From assembly GCF_003977615.1 (NCBI RefSeq), contig NZ_RYZR01000005.1, forward strand, positions 558,001 to 622,000: 64,000 nt of DNA, written 5' to 3'. The first letter of the stretch is position 1. Every line of letters begins with the position of its first letter. Positions 52,590 through 60,697 of the stretch are shown here, piece after piece. The position numbers and the translations under genes are program-made. This DNA comes from Dyella dinghuensis (GTDB lineage: Bacteria; Pseudomonadota; Gammaproteobacteria; Xanthomonadales; Rhodanobacteraceae). The notes beneath the pieces were generated by a model. The model searched no databases, was not told the origin of the DNA, and saw nothing but the letters and a program-made list of their open reading frames with translations.

Positions 52590-52611
52590 CCCCGGCGCGT
52601 CTGCGCCGGGG
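52590..52611 (+). other. GC-rich hairpin before ispA
   Basis: CCCCGGCGC (52590-52598), loop GTCT, GCGCCGGGG (52603-52611): a perfect 9-bp stem 45 bases before the ispA start. No T-tract follows, so it may be a weak terminator of copD or an mRNA leader hairpin. Confidence 0.4.
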
Positions 52612-52655
52612 GCAGTCATAATACGCATCGTCCCGATTTGTCATTCCGGAACCGC

Positions 52656-53555
52656 ATGAGCCTGACGTCCCCCGAGGTTTCCTTCGACACCCGCGTGCCC
52701 GCGTATCTGCGCCGGCTCGACCATGCCATGGATGCGTTGCTGCCACCGGGCAACACCGATCCGGACCGGCTGCACGAAGCCATGCGCTACGCCTGCGAAG
52801 GCGGCAAGCATCTGCGTGCGCTGATGGTGTACGCCGCAGGCGAAACGCTCGGCGTCGCACCGGAGAAACTCGATGCCGCCGCATGCGCCGTCGAACTGAT
52901 TCACGCCTACTCGCTGGTGCACGATGACTTGCCGGGCATGGACAACGACGATCTGCGTCGCGGTCGCCCCACGGTGCACAAGGCGTACGACGTAGCAACG
53001 GGAATTCTCGTTGGCGATGCACTGCAAACGCTCGCCTTCGAAGCACTGGCAAATGCGAATGGCCTGGATGCAGAACAACGAATTCGCATGATAAAGGCGC
53101 TGACGCATGCGTCCGGTTCGCTCGGCATGGTCGGTGGCCAGGCGGTCGACATGGCCTCGGAAAATCTCACACTAAGCCTGGAACGGCTTGAGTCGCTGCA
53201 TGCGCGCAAGACAGGCGCGTTGATTCTTGTAACGTGTCAGCTCGCTGGCATTGCCGCAAACGTGCCGGATCGCGTTCGCGATGTGCTTGAACACTTTGGC
53301 AAATGCATCGGTCTTGCATTCCAGATTCAGGACGACGTATTGGATCTGGTTGCCGATACGGCAACGCTCGGCAAAACAGCCGGAAAAGATCTGGCTCAGA
53401 ACAAGTCTACGTTTCCGTCTTTGCTCGGTCTGGAGCCAGCGCGTCAACGCGCCGACGCCTTGTTTGACGAAGCACGCGACGCCGCTCGCAGCATATCGAG
53501 CGATGCCGGCCCGCTGCTATGGCTGGCCGATCACATCCAGCAGCGCAATCACTGA
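52656..53555 (+). CDS. ispA: Farnesyl diphosphate synthase
   Basis: 299 aa. The first Asp-rich motif is DDLPGMDNDD (about 90-99) and the second is DDVLD in AFQIQDDVLDLV; GGKHLRALMVYA binds the diphosphate. The enzyme joins DMAPP with two IPP to farnesyl diphosphate, the substrate of the squalene synthase at 46429. In most gammaproteobacteria ispA lies between xseB and dxs; neither is here, which fits a cell that uses the mevalonate route. The gene begins alone after copD. Confidence 0.93.
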   Translation: MSLTSPEVSFDTRVPAYLRRLDHAMDALLPPGNTDPDRLHEAMRYACEGGKHLRALMVYAAGETLGVAPEKLDAAACAVELIHAYSLVHDDLPGMDNDDLRRGRPTVHKAYDVATGILVGDALQTLAFEALANANGLDAEQRIRMIKALTHASGSLGMVGGQAVDMASENLTLSLERLESLHARKTGALILVTCQLAGIAANVPDRVRDVLEHFGKCIGLAFQIQDDVLDLVADTATLGKTAGKDLAQNKSTFPSLLGLEPARQRADALFDEARDAARSISSDAGPLLWLADHIQQRNH

Positions 53556-53579
53556 AAGCCGTTCGGCCTGAGCTGCAAC

Positions 53580-53930
53580 TCAGGCCGGTCGCACGTCGTG
53601 CAATTGCCAGCTCATGCCAATCAGCCAATTCAGGCGCTGGCGCACGATGCTCATCGGAAGATCGGTAATGACATTCACCTCGGTATGCAGATCGACCAGC
53701 TTCGCGCTGACCTTGGCCGATGGATCAGTGACACCAAGGCGCTCATCGACCTGATCCGGATCGGGCTGCATCGCGCGCCAGCGTTGAAACAACGACGGAG
53801 TGCTCAGCGCGTCCTGCAACGCCGCGGCGAAATCGCCGGGACCTGCACCGTCATAGCTCAGCTCGGGCTGCGAACCTCGCGCATGCGCGAGATCCTGGAT
53901 CTGCAAAAAATAGTGGCTGCGCTGGGTCAT
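53580..53930 (-). CDS. Conserved hypothetical protein, 116 aa
   Basis: Begins MTQRSHYFLQIQDLAHARG; soluble and mainly helical by composition, no signal peptide and no motif I recognise. The centre has ELSYDGAGPGDFAAALQDAL and the end MSWQLHDVRPA. Codon use and the start match its neighbours, so it is probably a real gene of the kind restricted to xanthomonads. It is convergent with ispA and downstream of bioD on the same strand, 57 bases apart. A cytoplasmic role is assumed; the function is unknown. Confidence 0.7.
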   Translation of the reverse strand: MTQRSHYFLQIQDLAHARGSQPELSYDGAGPGDFAAALQDALSTPSLFQRWRAMQPDPDQVDERLGVTDPSAKVSAKLVDLHTEVNVITDLPMSIVRQRLNWLIGMSWQLHDVRPA

Positions 53931-53987
53931 GGACTCTCCTTTTATCCCATTGCTTGTGAAGCACCGGCATTCAGTCCCGTCTTCCCT

Positions 53988-54665
53988 TTATATCCCTAGC
54001 GCCGCGCTATCCAGCAGACCGAACGCCTGCTCGGGTGACAACCCATGCGGCAGGATGCCCAGGCAAGGCGCGGGCAACAGCGCGCGCAAGGTGTCGATAT
54101 TTTCCTCGATCGCGAGCATTTGCGGATCGATCCGGTTGCCGATCCAACCCACCAGCTTGCAACCGTCTGCCTTGATCGCCTCCGCCGTCAGCAATGCGTG
54201 ACTAAGACAGCCCAAACGCAATCCCACCACCAACACGACCGGCAGTGCCAGCGTTTTGGCGATATCGGCCGCAAATAAGTCCGGCGCGAGCGGGACACGC
54301 CAACCGCCCACACCTTCGACGACGACCACGTCGTAACGCTTCCGCAAGTCATCGAATGCCGCGTGCACGGGCGACAAGGTAATCGTCACACCTTCGTGCG
54401 ATGCGGCTAGATGCGGTGAAAGCGGTTCGCGCAAGGCGACGGGATTGATGTCGTCGTATGACGCGTGTGGCGTGCTGCTCGCCGCCTGCAACGCGAGCGC
54501 ATCTTCGTTGCGCAAGCCTTCCGGTGTTTCGTCGCAACCGCTGGCGATCGGCTTCATGCCGCAAGCGCTTCGTCCGGTCGATCTGATCGCATGCAGCAAC
54601 GCGCAGGCCGAATGGGTCTTGCCGATACCGGTATCGGTCCCGGCGATGAATACAGCACGTGTCAT
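53988..54665 (-). CDS. bioD: Dethiobiotin synthetase
   Basis: 225 aa. The P-loop is GTDTGIGKT at residues 9-17, with the catalytic Lys in MKPIASG (37-43) and the Mg-binding acid in VVVEGVGGWRVPL. It closes the ureido ring of biotin from diaminopelargonic acid, CO2 and ATP. No other bio gene is in the window. Its start overlaps the TMEM175-like gene stop by four bases. Confidence 0.95.
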   Translation of the reverse strand: MTRAVFIAGTDTGIGKTHSACALLHAIRSTGRSACGMKPIASGCDETPEGLRNEDALALQAASSTPHASYDDINPVALREPLSPHLAASHEGVTITLSPVHAAFDDLRKRYDVVVVEGVGGWRVPLAPDLFAADIAKTLALPVVLVVGLRLGCLSHALLTAEAIKADGCKLVGWIGNRIDPQMLAIEENIDTLRALLPAPCLGILPHGLSPEQAFGLLDSAALGI

Positions 54666-55366
54666 GCGGGTTTTGCCTTGGCTTTGCGCGACCAGCGACC
54701 GGTGATCCAGTACACCGCGGTCAACAGAACATAGATATAACCCGGCAAACCGGCGCCCGTACCGGATTCGGGGATCAGCAATGCCGTGACGAGGGAAAGC
54801 GCTGCGACCAACAAAGAGCCAACCAACGCGTACATCGTTTCGTGCGCCTCGATATTGTCGACGCGATCAAGCTGCGTGCGACGCAAACTGTGGTGATAGA
54901 GCAGCGCAAGACATGCAGCCATGCAGATATAGGCCGACGCGTAACAGATATACAGCGCTTTCAATTCGTGCACGCTGTCGATCGCCGGCTCGTTCGGCAA
55001 CAACGTGTGCCCGAATGAGTAATAGATCGACGTGAACAACGACTGGAACAGCATGTTGAGCGGATAGACAAAGATCAGCGCGAAGAACACCAGCATCAGG
55101 CTGAGCGTGATGCTGACGCCATCGTGCGTGCGGAAGCGATCGCGCCAGCGCACGTGGCGATGCCAGAAAATAAGCAGCGTTGCGAAGCTGCACGCAAAAC
55201 CGGGAATGCGATACAGGTCCAGCAACAAATCGTGCAGACTGTGCGGCGTCTCGGCCCCGGCAATCGCCAGCACGCTCACCGCAAAGGCAAATGCGGCGTC
55301 GAAAAAGCCGTCCAGCCGGTGCGCCTCGACGCGACCCGCGTGTCCTGCATCGTGCCGATCATTCAT
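54662..55366 (-). CDS. TMEM175-family potassium channel-like protein (DUF1211)
   Basis: 234 aa from ATG 55366. About six membrane helices; the first carries HRLDGFFDAAFAFAVSVLAI, the RxxxFxD-type motif of TMEM175 proteins, here with FFD. Bacterial relatives form leak potassium channels with no P-loop. It overlaps bioD by four bases, with which no functional link is known. Upstream is a divergent gap of 80 bases shared with msrC. Confidence 0.85.
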   Translation of the reverse strand: MNDRHDAGHAGRVEAHRLDGFFDAAFAFAVSVLAIAGAETPHSLHDLLLDLYRIPGFACSFATLLIFWHRHVRWRDRFRTHDGVSITLSLMLVFFALIFVYPLNMLFQSLFTSIYYSFGHTLLPNEPAIDSVHELKALYICYASAYICMAACLALLYHHSLRRTQLDRVDNIEAHETMYALVGSLLVAALSLVTALLIPESGTGAGLPGYIYVLLTAVYWITGRWSRKAKAKPA

Positions 55367-55446
55367 GATATGCGTGCTCCCCTTGTACCCGGACCCAAGA
55401 CGTCCCATCTTGTTGTATCAGTCTGCAGCAATCGAGTCATTCCGTC

Positions 55447-55944
55447 ATGTTTGAGATCAAGCACAACACCGCGGCGAACAAGTCCGAGCAGTATGCCGAT
55501 CTGGCTGAACAGGCCCGGGGCATGCTGGCTGGCGAGCCCAGTCTGGTGGCGAACGCGGCCAATTTCTCGGCGCTGGTTTTCAACAGCCTGTCCGATCTTA
55601 ATTGGGCGGGGTTTTATCTCTATGACGGCACCGAATTGGTGGTGGGACCGTTCCAGGGCAAACCTGCCTGCATTCGCATCGCGATCGGGCGAGGCGTGTG
55701 CGGTACTGCTGCGGAAACGCGCCAGACGCAGGTGATACGCGACGTGCACAGCTTCGACGGTCACATCGCGTGTGATGCGGCGTCGCAATCGGAAATCGTT
55801 GTGCCTTTGATCAAGGCCGACGGTACGTTGCTGGGTGTATGGGATGTCGACAGCCCTTCTGTTGCACGCTTCGACGAAGAGGATCGCGTTGGCATGGAAG
55901 CGCTTTGCAAGGTGTTCATGGAAGCCGTGGCCAACGTGGCTTAA
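55447..55944 (+). CDS. msrC: Free methionine-(R)-sulfoxide reductase
   Basis: 165 aa GAF-domain enzyme. The three cysteines of fRMsr are present with the known spacing: C75, C85 and C109 (E. coli C84, C94 and C118). NWAGFYLY and IVVPLIKADGTLLGVWDVDS are family signatures. It reduces free Met-R-sulfoxide with thioredoxin and helps against oxidative stress. It stands alone and is followed by a palindromic repeat. Confidence 0.94.
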   Translation: MFEIKHNTAANKSEQYADLAEQARGMLAGEPSLVANAANFSALVFNSLSDLNWAGFYLYDGTELVVGPFQGKPACIRIAIGRGVCGTAAETRQTQVIRDVHSFDGHIACDAASQSEIVVPLIKADGTLLGVWDVDSPSVARFDEEDRVGMEALCKVFMEAVANVA

Positions 55945-55983
55945 AACCGCGAACAGAACCTCACGCGACAGGCCAATTTATAC

Positions 55984-56086
55984 CGTCATTCCGGCGAAGG
56001 CCGGAATCCAGTGGCGACAACGTTTGGTGTGTATGAGCACGTCTGCGGCTTATGGACACTGGATTCCGGCCTTCGCCGGAATGACG
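55984..56086. repeat. Long palindromic intergenic repeat, copy 2 (CGTCATTCCGGC family)
   Basis: The left arm (55984-56013: CGTCATTCCGGCGAAGGCCG then GAATCCAGTG) is the exact inverse of the right arm (56057-56086), with about 43 bases between. Its left half matches copy 1 at 50724 nearly base for base, including GGCGA/TAACG beyond the arm. It lies between msrC and engB, past both stop codons. Confidence 0.88.
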
Positions 56087-56129
56087 AGCCAAGGCAACGT
56101 CATGGCATTCGGCTGCTTTTTGGCGGACC

Positions 56130-56774
56130 TTAATCACTGGGCCGCCCTTCGCCATGCAACATACGCATCACCGCCTCCCGCGCCGCTTCCACCCCGGTGC
56201 CCTCCGATGACGAAAAAATCTGCGCCGTGACAGGCGTGCTCGCATCCAGCTGCTTGCGCAGCGCCGCCAGCGCTTGCGCCGCCTGATTGCGCGAAAGCTT
56301 GTCGGCCTTGGTCAGCAATACGTGACAGGGCAATAGCGTCCCAAAGCAGAACTCCAGCATCGTCCGGTCGAATTCCTTGAGCGGATGACGGATGTCCACG
56401 ATCAGCACCACGCCGCGCAGACTCTTTCGATCGTGCAGATAACGATCGATCTCCTGGCGCCAGTGCTCGCGCAGCTCTTCGGGCACCTTCGCGTAGCCAT
56501 AGCCGGGAAGATCGATCAGACGTGTCGGCGCGGCCTGCGACATTTCGTCCTGCACGACACCTGGCAGCGAAAACGCGACCATCTGCTGGGTGCGACCGGG
56601 CGTTTTCGAGGTGCGCGCCAACGACTTGTGGCCCGTCAACGCATTCAATGCACTGGACTTTCCTGCATTGGAGCGGCCGGCGAACGCAACCTCGGCCCCC
56701 ACATCGGCAGGCAACTGGTTGACGCGATGGGCGGCGAGCACGAATTGTGCGCCCTGCAGCGGATTGATCGACAT
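56130..56774 (-). CDS. engB: Ribosome-assembly GTPase EngB (YihA/YsxC)
   Basis: 214 aa. G1 is GRSNAGKS (33-40), G3 DLPGYGYA, G4 TKAD, and G5 around FSSSEG; the order is that of the TrmE-Era-EngA-EngB GTPases. It binds the large subunit during assembly and is essential in many bacteria. It is divergent from the cytochrome c4 gene, with 115 bases between. Confidence 0.95.
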   Translation of the reverse strand: MSINPLQGAQFVLAAHRVNQLPADVGAEVAFAGRSNAGKSSALNALTGHKSLARTSKTPGRTQQMVAFSLPGVVQDEMSQAAPTRLIDLPGYGYAKVPEELREHWRQEIDRYLHDRKSLRGVVLIVDIRHPLKEFDRTMLEFCFGTLLPCHVLLTKADKLSRNQAAQALAALRKQLDASTPVTAQIFSSSEGTGVEAAREAVMRMLHGEGRPSD

Positions 56775-56889
56775 AAGGTGTGGTTTGACCGGCTAAGATG
56801 ACGTGGGGATAATTTCGAGGTTCTGCCAGTCACGGCACGCAGAGGGTGCGCGCTGTACATCCGTAGCAGTATTTCCTGGAGGCAAGTGT

Positions 56890-57699
56890 ATGAGTTTTCG
56901 GCCCGCCGGTTTTCGGCCCGCTGTTGTGAATGCAGTAGCCCTGGTCTTCGCGCTCTCTGCCGGCGTGGTATTTGCGCAGAATGCCAAGGGTCAGGCGGCC
57001 CAGAAAACACCGGCTCCGGCCACCGCCTCCACCGCCGCCAAGCCAGCCGCTGCCAGCAGCGCCCCGGCCGCGGCCGCCCCTGCCGCTTCAGATCAAGACG
57101 TCATGGCGGCCAAACCCGGCGACGCCACGGCGGGTCAGGCCAAGGCTGCCGCCTGCGGCGCCTGCCACGGTCCGGACGGCAACTCGACCGACGGGCAGTA
57201 TCCGAAGCTGGCGGGCCAGCACGAGATGTACATCGCCCATCAGTTGAACAACTTCAAATCCGGTGCGCGCCAGAACGCCATCATGCAGGGTATGGCCACA
57301 CCGCTCTCGGTGCAGGACATGCATGACATCGGCGCTTACTTCGCCAGCAAGCAGTCGCTTCCCGGCGTGGCCGACGAATCGCTGGTCGCGCAGGGCCAGA
57401 AGCTCTACCGCGAAGGCGATACCGCACGCGGCATTCCCGCCTGCATGGCCTGTCATAGCATCGACGGCCGCGGCAACCCGGGTGCGATGTATCCGCAGCT
57501 CACCAGCCAGCACGCGCAGTACATCGAAGCCAAGCTGAAAGATTTCCACGACGGCGTGACGTGGGGCACCGAAGCGCATGCGCAGATCATGCCGCTGATC
57601 GCCAAGAAGCTCGATCCGCAGGACATCTCCGCCGTGGCCACGTACATCGAAGGCTTGCACGTGGCGGACAAGTCCGCGCCGGTATCCGCCTCGCCGTAA
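56890..57699 (+). CDS. Cytochrome c4, di-heme periplasmic cytochrome
   Basis: 269 aa from ATG 56890. The signal peptide (about 1-30) ends VFAQ, followed by an Ala/Pro-rich linker. Two heme motifs, CGACH and CMACH, lie about 100 residues apart, each with the following Met ligand in QGMATPLS and IMPLIAKK. It carries electrons from the bc1 complex to cytochrome oxidases. In xanthomonads it is commonly followed by dsbA genes, as here. Confidence 0.93.
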   Translation: MSFRPAGFRPAVVNAVALVFALSAGVVFAQNAKGQAAQKTPAPATASTAAKPAAASSAPAAAAPAASDQDVMAAKPGDATAGQAKAAACGACHGPDGNSTDGQYPKLAGQHEMYIAHQLNNFKSGARQNAIMQGMATPLSVQDMHDIGAYFASKQSLPGVADESLVAQGQKLYREGDTARGIPACMACHSIDGRGNPGAMYPQLTSQHAQYIEAKLKDFHDGVTWGTEAHAQIMPLIAKKLDPQDISAVATYIEGLHVADKSAPVSASP

Positions 57700-57756
57700 C
57701 TTTTCGTTTGCGTTGTTGTCCCAGATTTTCTTGCATCACCCCCTTTGAGGCCCGCC

Positions 57757-58650
57757 ATGTTGAAGCGTTTGTCTTTCCTTTGTGTCGCGCTGCTTGCGCT
57801 GACTGCCTGCGGTCATAACGGCAGCTCCGATAACAGCGCAGCTCCGACACCCGCGCCCGCTCAGACAGCGCCAGCCGCTCCGGCCTCGGCAGCGAAGCCT
57901 GTCGCGTCCGCCAGCACACCGGCACCTGCTTCCACCGCTGCAGCCGCCAGTACCGCTGCGGCGCCGGCAACCGCCAGCACGGCCGCGCAAAAACCGGCTG
58001 CGCCGTCGGCACCGGCCGAACCGTTCGTCGATAACGGCAAGTGGGTGGAAGGCAAGAACTACTTCACCATCGAACCGGCACAGCCCACCGGCATTCCCGA
58101 CAAGATCGTCGTGACCGAAGCGTTCTCCTACGCCTGCCCGGCCTGCAACGCGTTCCACACCACGGCCGATCAGCTGGCGCAGAACCTGCCGTCGAATGCG
58201 GTGATGACCTATCTGCCGGTGTCGTTCCGTCCGGACGAAAACTTCCCGCTATTCCAGCGCGCCTACTTCGCTGCCAAGGCACTGGGCGTGGCGGACAAAA
58301 CCTACGATGCGATGTTTGATGCCGTGTGGAAAACCGGCGAGCTCGCCTCCGACGACCTGACCACCGGCCGTCCGAAGCCGCAATCGGCATGGCCCACCAT
58401 TGACGACATCGGCAAGTTCTACGCCAAGTACGGCGTGGACCCGAAGCAATTCGTCGCGGTCGCCAACTCCTTCAGCATCAACACGCAAATGAAGCGTGCA
58501 GACGACATGGTCAAGGCGTATGGCGTGGATGGCACGCCGACGATCATCGTCAACGGCAAATATCGCTTCACACCGGGTGACGCAGGTGGTTATCCGCAAT
58601 CGATCGAGCTGACCAAATGGCTCATCGCCAAAGAAGCCGCCGGCAAGTAA
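57757..58650 (+). CDS. dsbA: DsbA-family thiol:disulfide interchange lipoprotein (CPAC active site)
   Basis: 297 aa from ATG 57757. A lipoprotein signal with LTAC lipobox (Cys at about 18) is followed by a long Ala/Pro/Ser/Thr linker (about 25-90). The thioredoxin-like domain then has active site SYACPACNAF (CPAC in place of the usual CPHC) and cis-Pro in GVDGTPTIIV. It introduces or shuffles disulfides in exported proteins, held to a membrane by its lipid anchor. It ends with a strong terminator. Confidence 0.92.
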   Translation: MLKRLSFLCVALLALTACGHNGSSDNSAAPTPAPAQTAPAAPASAAKPVASASTPAPASTAAAASTAAAPATASTAAQKPAAPSAPAEPFVDNGKWVEGKNYFTIEPAQPTGIPDKIVVTEAFSYACPACNAFHTTADQLAQNLPSNAVMTYLPVSFRPDENFPLFQRAYFAAKALGVADKTYDAMFDAVWKTGELASDDLTTGRPKPQSAWPTIDDIGKFYAKYGVDPKQFVAVANSFSINTQMKRADDMVKAYGVDGTPTIIVNGKYRFTPGDAGGYPQSIELTKWLIAKEAAGK

Positions 58651-58664
58651 GTTGAAAGATCCAG

Positions 58665-58689
58665 GCGCCCGGTTTACCGGGCGCTTTTT
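58665..58689 (+). terminator. Rho-independent terminator of the first dsbA
   Basis: GCGCCCGG (58665-58672), loop TTTA, CCGGGCGC (58677-58684), then five T (58685-58689). Located 15 bases after the stop codon. Confidence 0.9.
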
Positions 58690-58761
58690 GTTTGACGTCG
58701 CCCGTGTTTGGCGACATGACATTCGCGGCAACCCATTTGTCGCTATTGCGCAGGAAGAACC

Positions 58762-59427
58762 ATGTACACGACCGCCCGATTCCGTTGGACCACTTTGTTT
58801 TTCGGCTTGCTGCTGACCAGCGCCTGCAACGCTGCGAGCCCTGATGCATCAACCTCTGCGCCGACCTACACGGATGGCAACGAATATGTGACCTTGGCGC
58901 CACCTTACCAACGTATGAGCAACGCCGGCAAAGTCGAGGTGGTAGAGGTGTTCTCCTACGCGTGCATCCATTGCGCCGAGTTCTCGCCCTACGCCGACGC
59001 GTTGCGCAAGTCGCTGCCCCCGGGCGTGGTTTTCAAGCTTGTACCCGCTCCGTTTAATGACACATGGGTACCGTTCGCACGCGCGTACTACGCCGCGAAA
59101 AAACTCGGCGTTGTGGAAAAGACGCACGACGCACTCTTCAAGGCCAAGTTCACCGATCAATATCCGATCAATTCTCCCGGTGAGATCGCCAACTTCTACG
59201 CCAGCCAGGGCGTAGACAAAGCAAAGTTCGTGAGCATTGAAAACTCACCGGAAGTGGACGCGCAGATCAAGAGCGATCTCGCACTGATCCAGGCATGGGG
59301 CGTCGACGGAACACCGACCATCGTTGTGGATGGCAAGTACCGTACCGCCAACGTCGGGACCTTCCCCAACCTCGTCGCTCTGACGAAGTGGCTGGTGCAG
59401 AAAGAATTGAACGAAAAGGGCAAATAA
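58762..59427 (+). CDS. dsbA: DsbA-family thiol:disulfide interchange protein (CIHC active site)
   Basis: 221 aa. The signal peptide holds a Cys at about 22 (LLTSACNAAS), so it may also be a lipoprotein. The active site is SYACIHCAEF (CIHC), with cis-Pro in GVDGTPTIVV. It is shorter than the upstream paralogue because it lacks the Ala/Pro linker. The two differ in the residues between the cysteines, which sets redox potential, so they may have separate tasks (oxidase and helper). It has its own start region after the terminator. Confidence 0.92.
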   Translation: MYTTARFRWTTLFFGLLLTSACNAASPDASTSAPTYTDGNEYVTLAPPYQRMSNAGKVEVVEVFSYACIHCAEFSPYADALRKSLPPGVVFKLVPAPFNDTWVPFARAYYAAKKLGVVEKTHDALFKAKFTDQYPINSPGEIANFYASQGVDKAKFVSIENSPEVDAQIKSDLALIQAWGVDGTPTIVVDGKYRTANVGTFPNLVALTKWLVQKELNEKGK

Positions 59428-59483
59428 ATTAGAGAGTGCGACCATTCACACCCGCCGCACCCTAAGCATGTAACGTTGTACCA

Positions 59484-60272
59484 ATGACCCGCGCTGCATC
59501 CCCCGCCAAGCAAAGGCTGCGCCTGCTGAGCTGTAACATTCTCGCAGGCGCCAGCGTGCAACGTTATCGGCAGTACGTCACGCGCAGCATCAACGCGGTG
59601 CTGCCCGGCCGCAGCAAGCTCGACAACCTTGATCGCCTGGCCGAGCTGTTACCGCAATTCGATGTCATTGGTCTGCAGGAAGCCGACGCAGGCAGTCTGC
59701 GTTCGGGCTTTCTCAACCAGACGCGCTATCTCGCCGAAACGTCGGGCATGCCGTTCTGGAGTCATCAACCGAACCGTCCGGTGGCGCAGCTTTCGCACAC
59801 GGCAAACGGACTGATCTGCCGGCTCGAACCGCATGCTGTGATCGATTACCCGCTACCGAGCCGCATTCCAGGACGCGGCGCGCTGCTCGCACGATTCGGT
59901 GATGACACGCATGGGCTCGCGGTAATGATTGCGCACCTCTCACTCAGCGCCCAAGCGCGTGCGAAGCAACTCGGATTTATCGCCGAAGTGCTGCAGGATC
60001 ATCCGCACGCCGTGCTGATGGGCGATCTCAACACCGATGCGCATAGCCCCGAAATGCGGCACTTGTTTGCACACTCGACACTGCAACCACCAGAGAATCC
60101 TGTGCCCACGTTTCCCAGCTGGAAACCGCGGCGGGCGCTGGATCACATCCTGGTCTCTCCGGACATCCAGGTCGAAAAAGTCTGGACGCTGCCGCAAGCT
60201 TTCTCCGATCATCTGGCGCTTGCTGCAGAAATCCAGCTACCCGCCTCCTTTGCCCAGCGACAACTTCGATGA
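59484..60272 (+). CDS. Endonuclease/exonuclease/phosphatase-family hydrolase
   Basis: 262 aa. EEP-fold motifs in order: RLLSCNILAG near the N-terminus, IGLQEADAG with the metal-binding Glu, MIAHLSLSAQAR, VLMGDLNTDAHS with the catalytic Asp and Asn, and RALDHILVSPDI then SDHLALAAEI with the catalytic His. Family members cut nucleic acids, phosphoesters or sphingolipid-type substrates; the exact one is unknown. No signal peptide, so cytoplasmic. It overlaps the start of the small membrane protein by four bases. Confidence 0.87.
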   Translation: MTRAASPAKQRLRLLSCNILAGASVQRYRQYVTRSINAVLPGRSKLDNLDRLAELLPQFDVIGLQEADAGSLRSGFLNQTRYLAETSGMPFWSHQPNRPVAQLSHTANGLICRLEPHAVIDYPLPSRIPGRGALLARFGDDTHGLAVMIAHLSLSAQARAKQLGFIAEVLQDHPHAVLMGDLNTDAHSPEMRHLFAHSTLQPPENPVPTFPSWKPRRALDHILVSPDIQVEKVWTLPQAFSDHLALAAEIQLPASFAQRQLR

Positions 60273-60697
60273 CAGCCAAACGAACCATCCACGCACTTCT
60301 GCCATGGCTCATGCTGGTGGTGATCGGACTTGCTTCGGCATGGCTGCGCTATCGGTTTATCGAGCCGGCTGCACTGGCGCATATGTGTGACGAGGGCAAT
60401 GCGCACATCCCTGCCTCATGCGGTTTTCGTCATGCCGTAGTGATTGGATTCAATACGTACAGCTTTGGCATCGCCGCGCTTGTCGTGATGGCAGTTGCGC
60501 TGGTGTCGAAGAATCGCTTTGTCGCGTGGCTTGCTGCAGCGCTCGGCCTGTTCGCCATAATCATCTACTGCTATTACGCTGGCGCCATCGCGTTGCTCGT
60601 GGGTTGTCTACGCTTCCTGCGGCTGCAGGCGAATCGCATGGCGACATCCGTTGACCCATACCGGCACGGCGATCGCAACGTTCAAACCCAGCCATAA
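60269..60697 (+). CDS. Small membrane protein of unknown function
   Basis: 142 aa with three or four hydrophobic segments (about 10-28, 55-78, 85-100 and 100-117), first helix LLPWLMLVVIGLASAWLRYR. It has two Cys in the loop MCDEGNAHIPASCGFRH, which could form a disulfide in the periplasm. I do not recognise the family. It is coupled to the EEP gene by a four-base overlap, and its last 90 bases overlap the 3' end of the convergent GH17-like gene, so the true end could be debated, though the frame is open throughout. Confidence 0.72.
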   Translation: MTAKRTIHALLPWLMLVVIGLASAWLRYRFIEPAALAHMCDEGNAHIPASCGFRHAVVIGFNTYSFGIAALVVMAVALVSKNRFVAWLAAALGLFAIIIYCYYAGAIALLVGCLRFLRLQANRMATSVDPYRHGDRNVQTQP

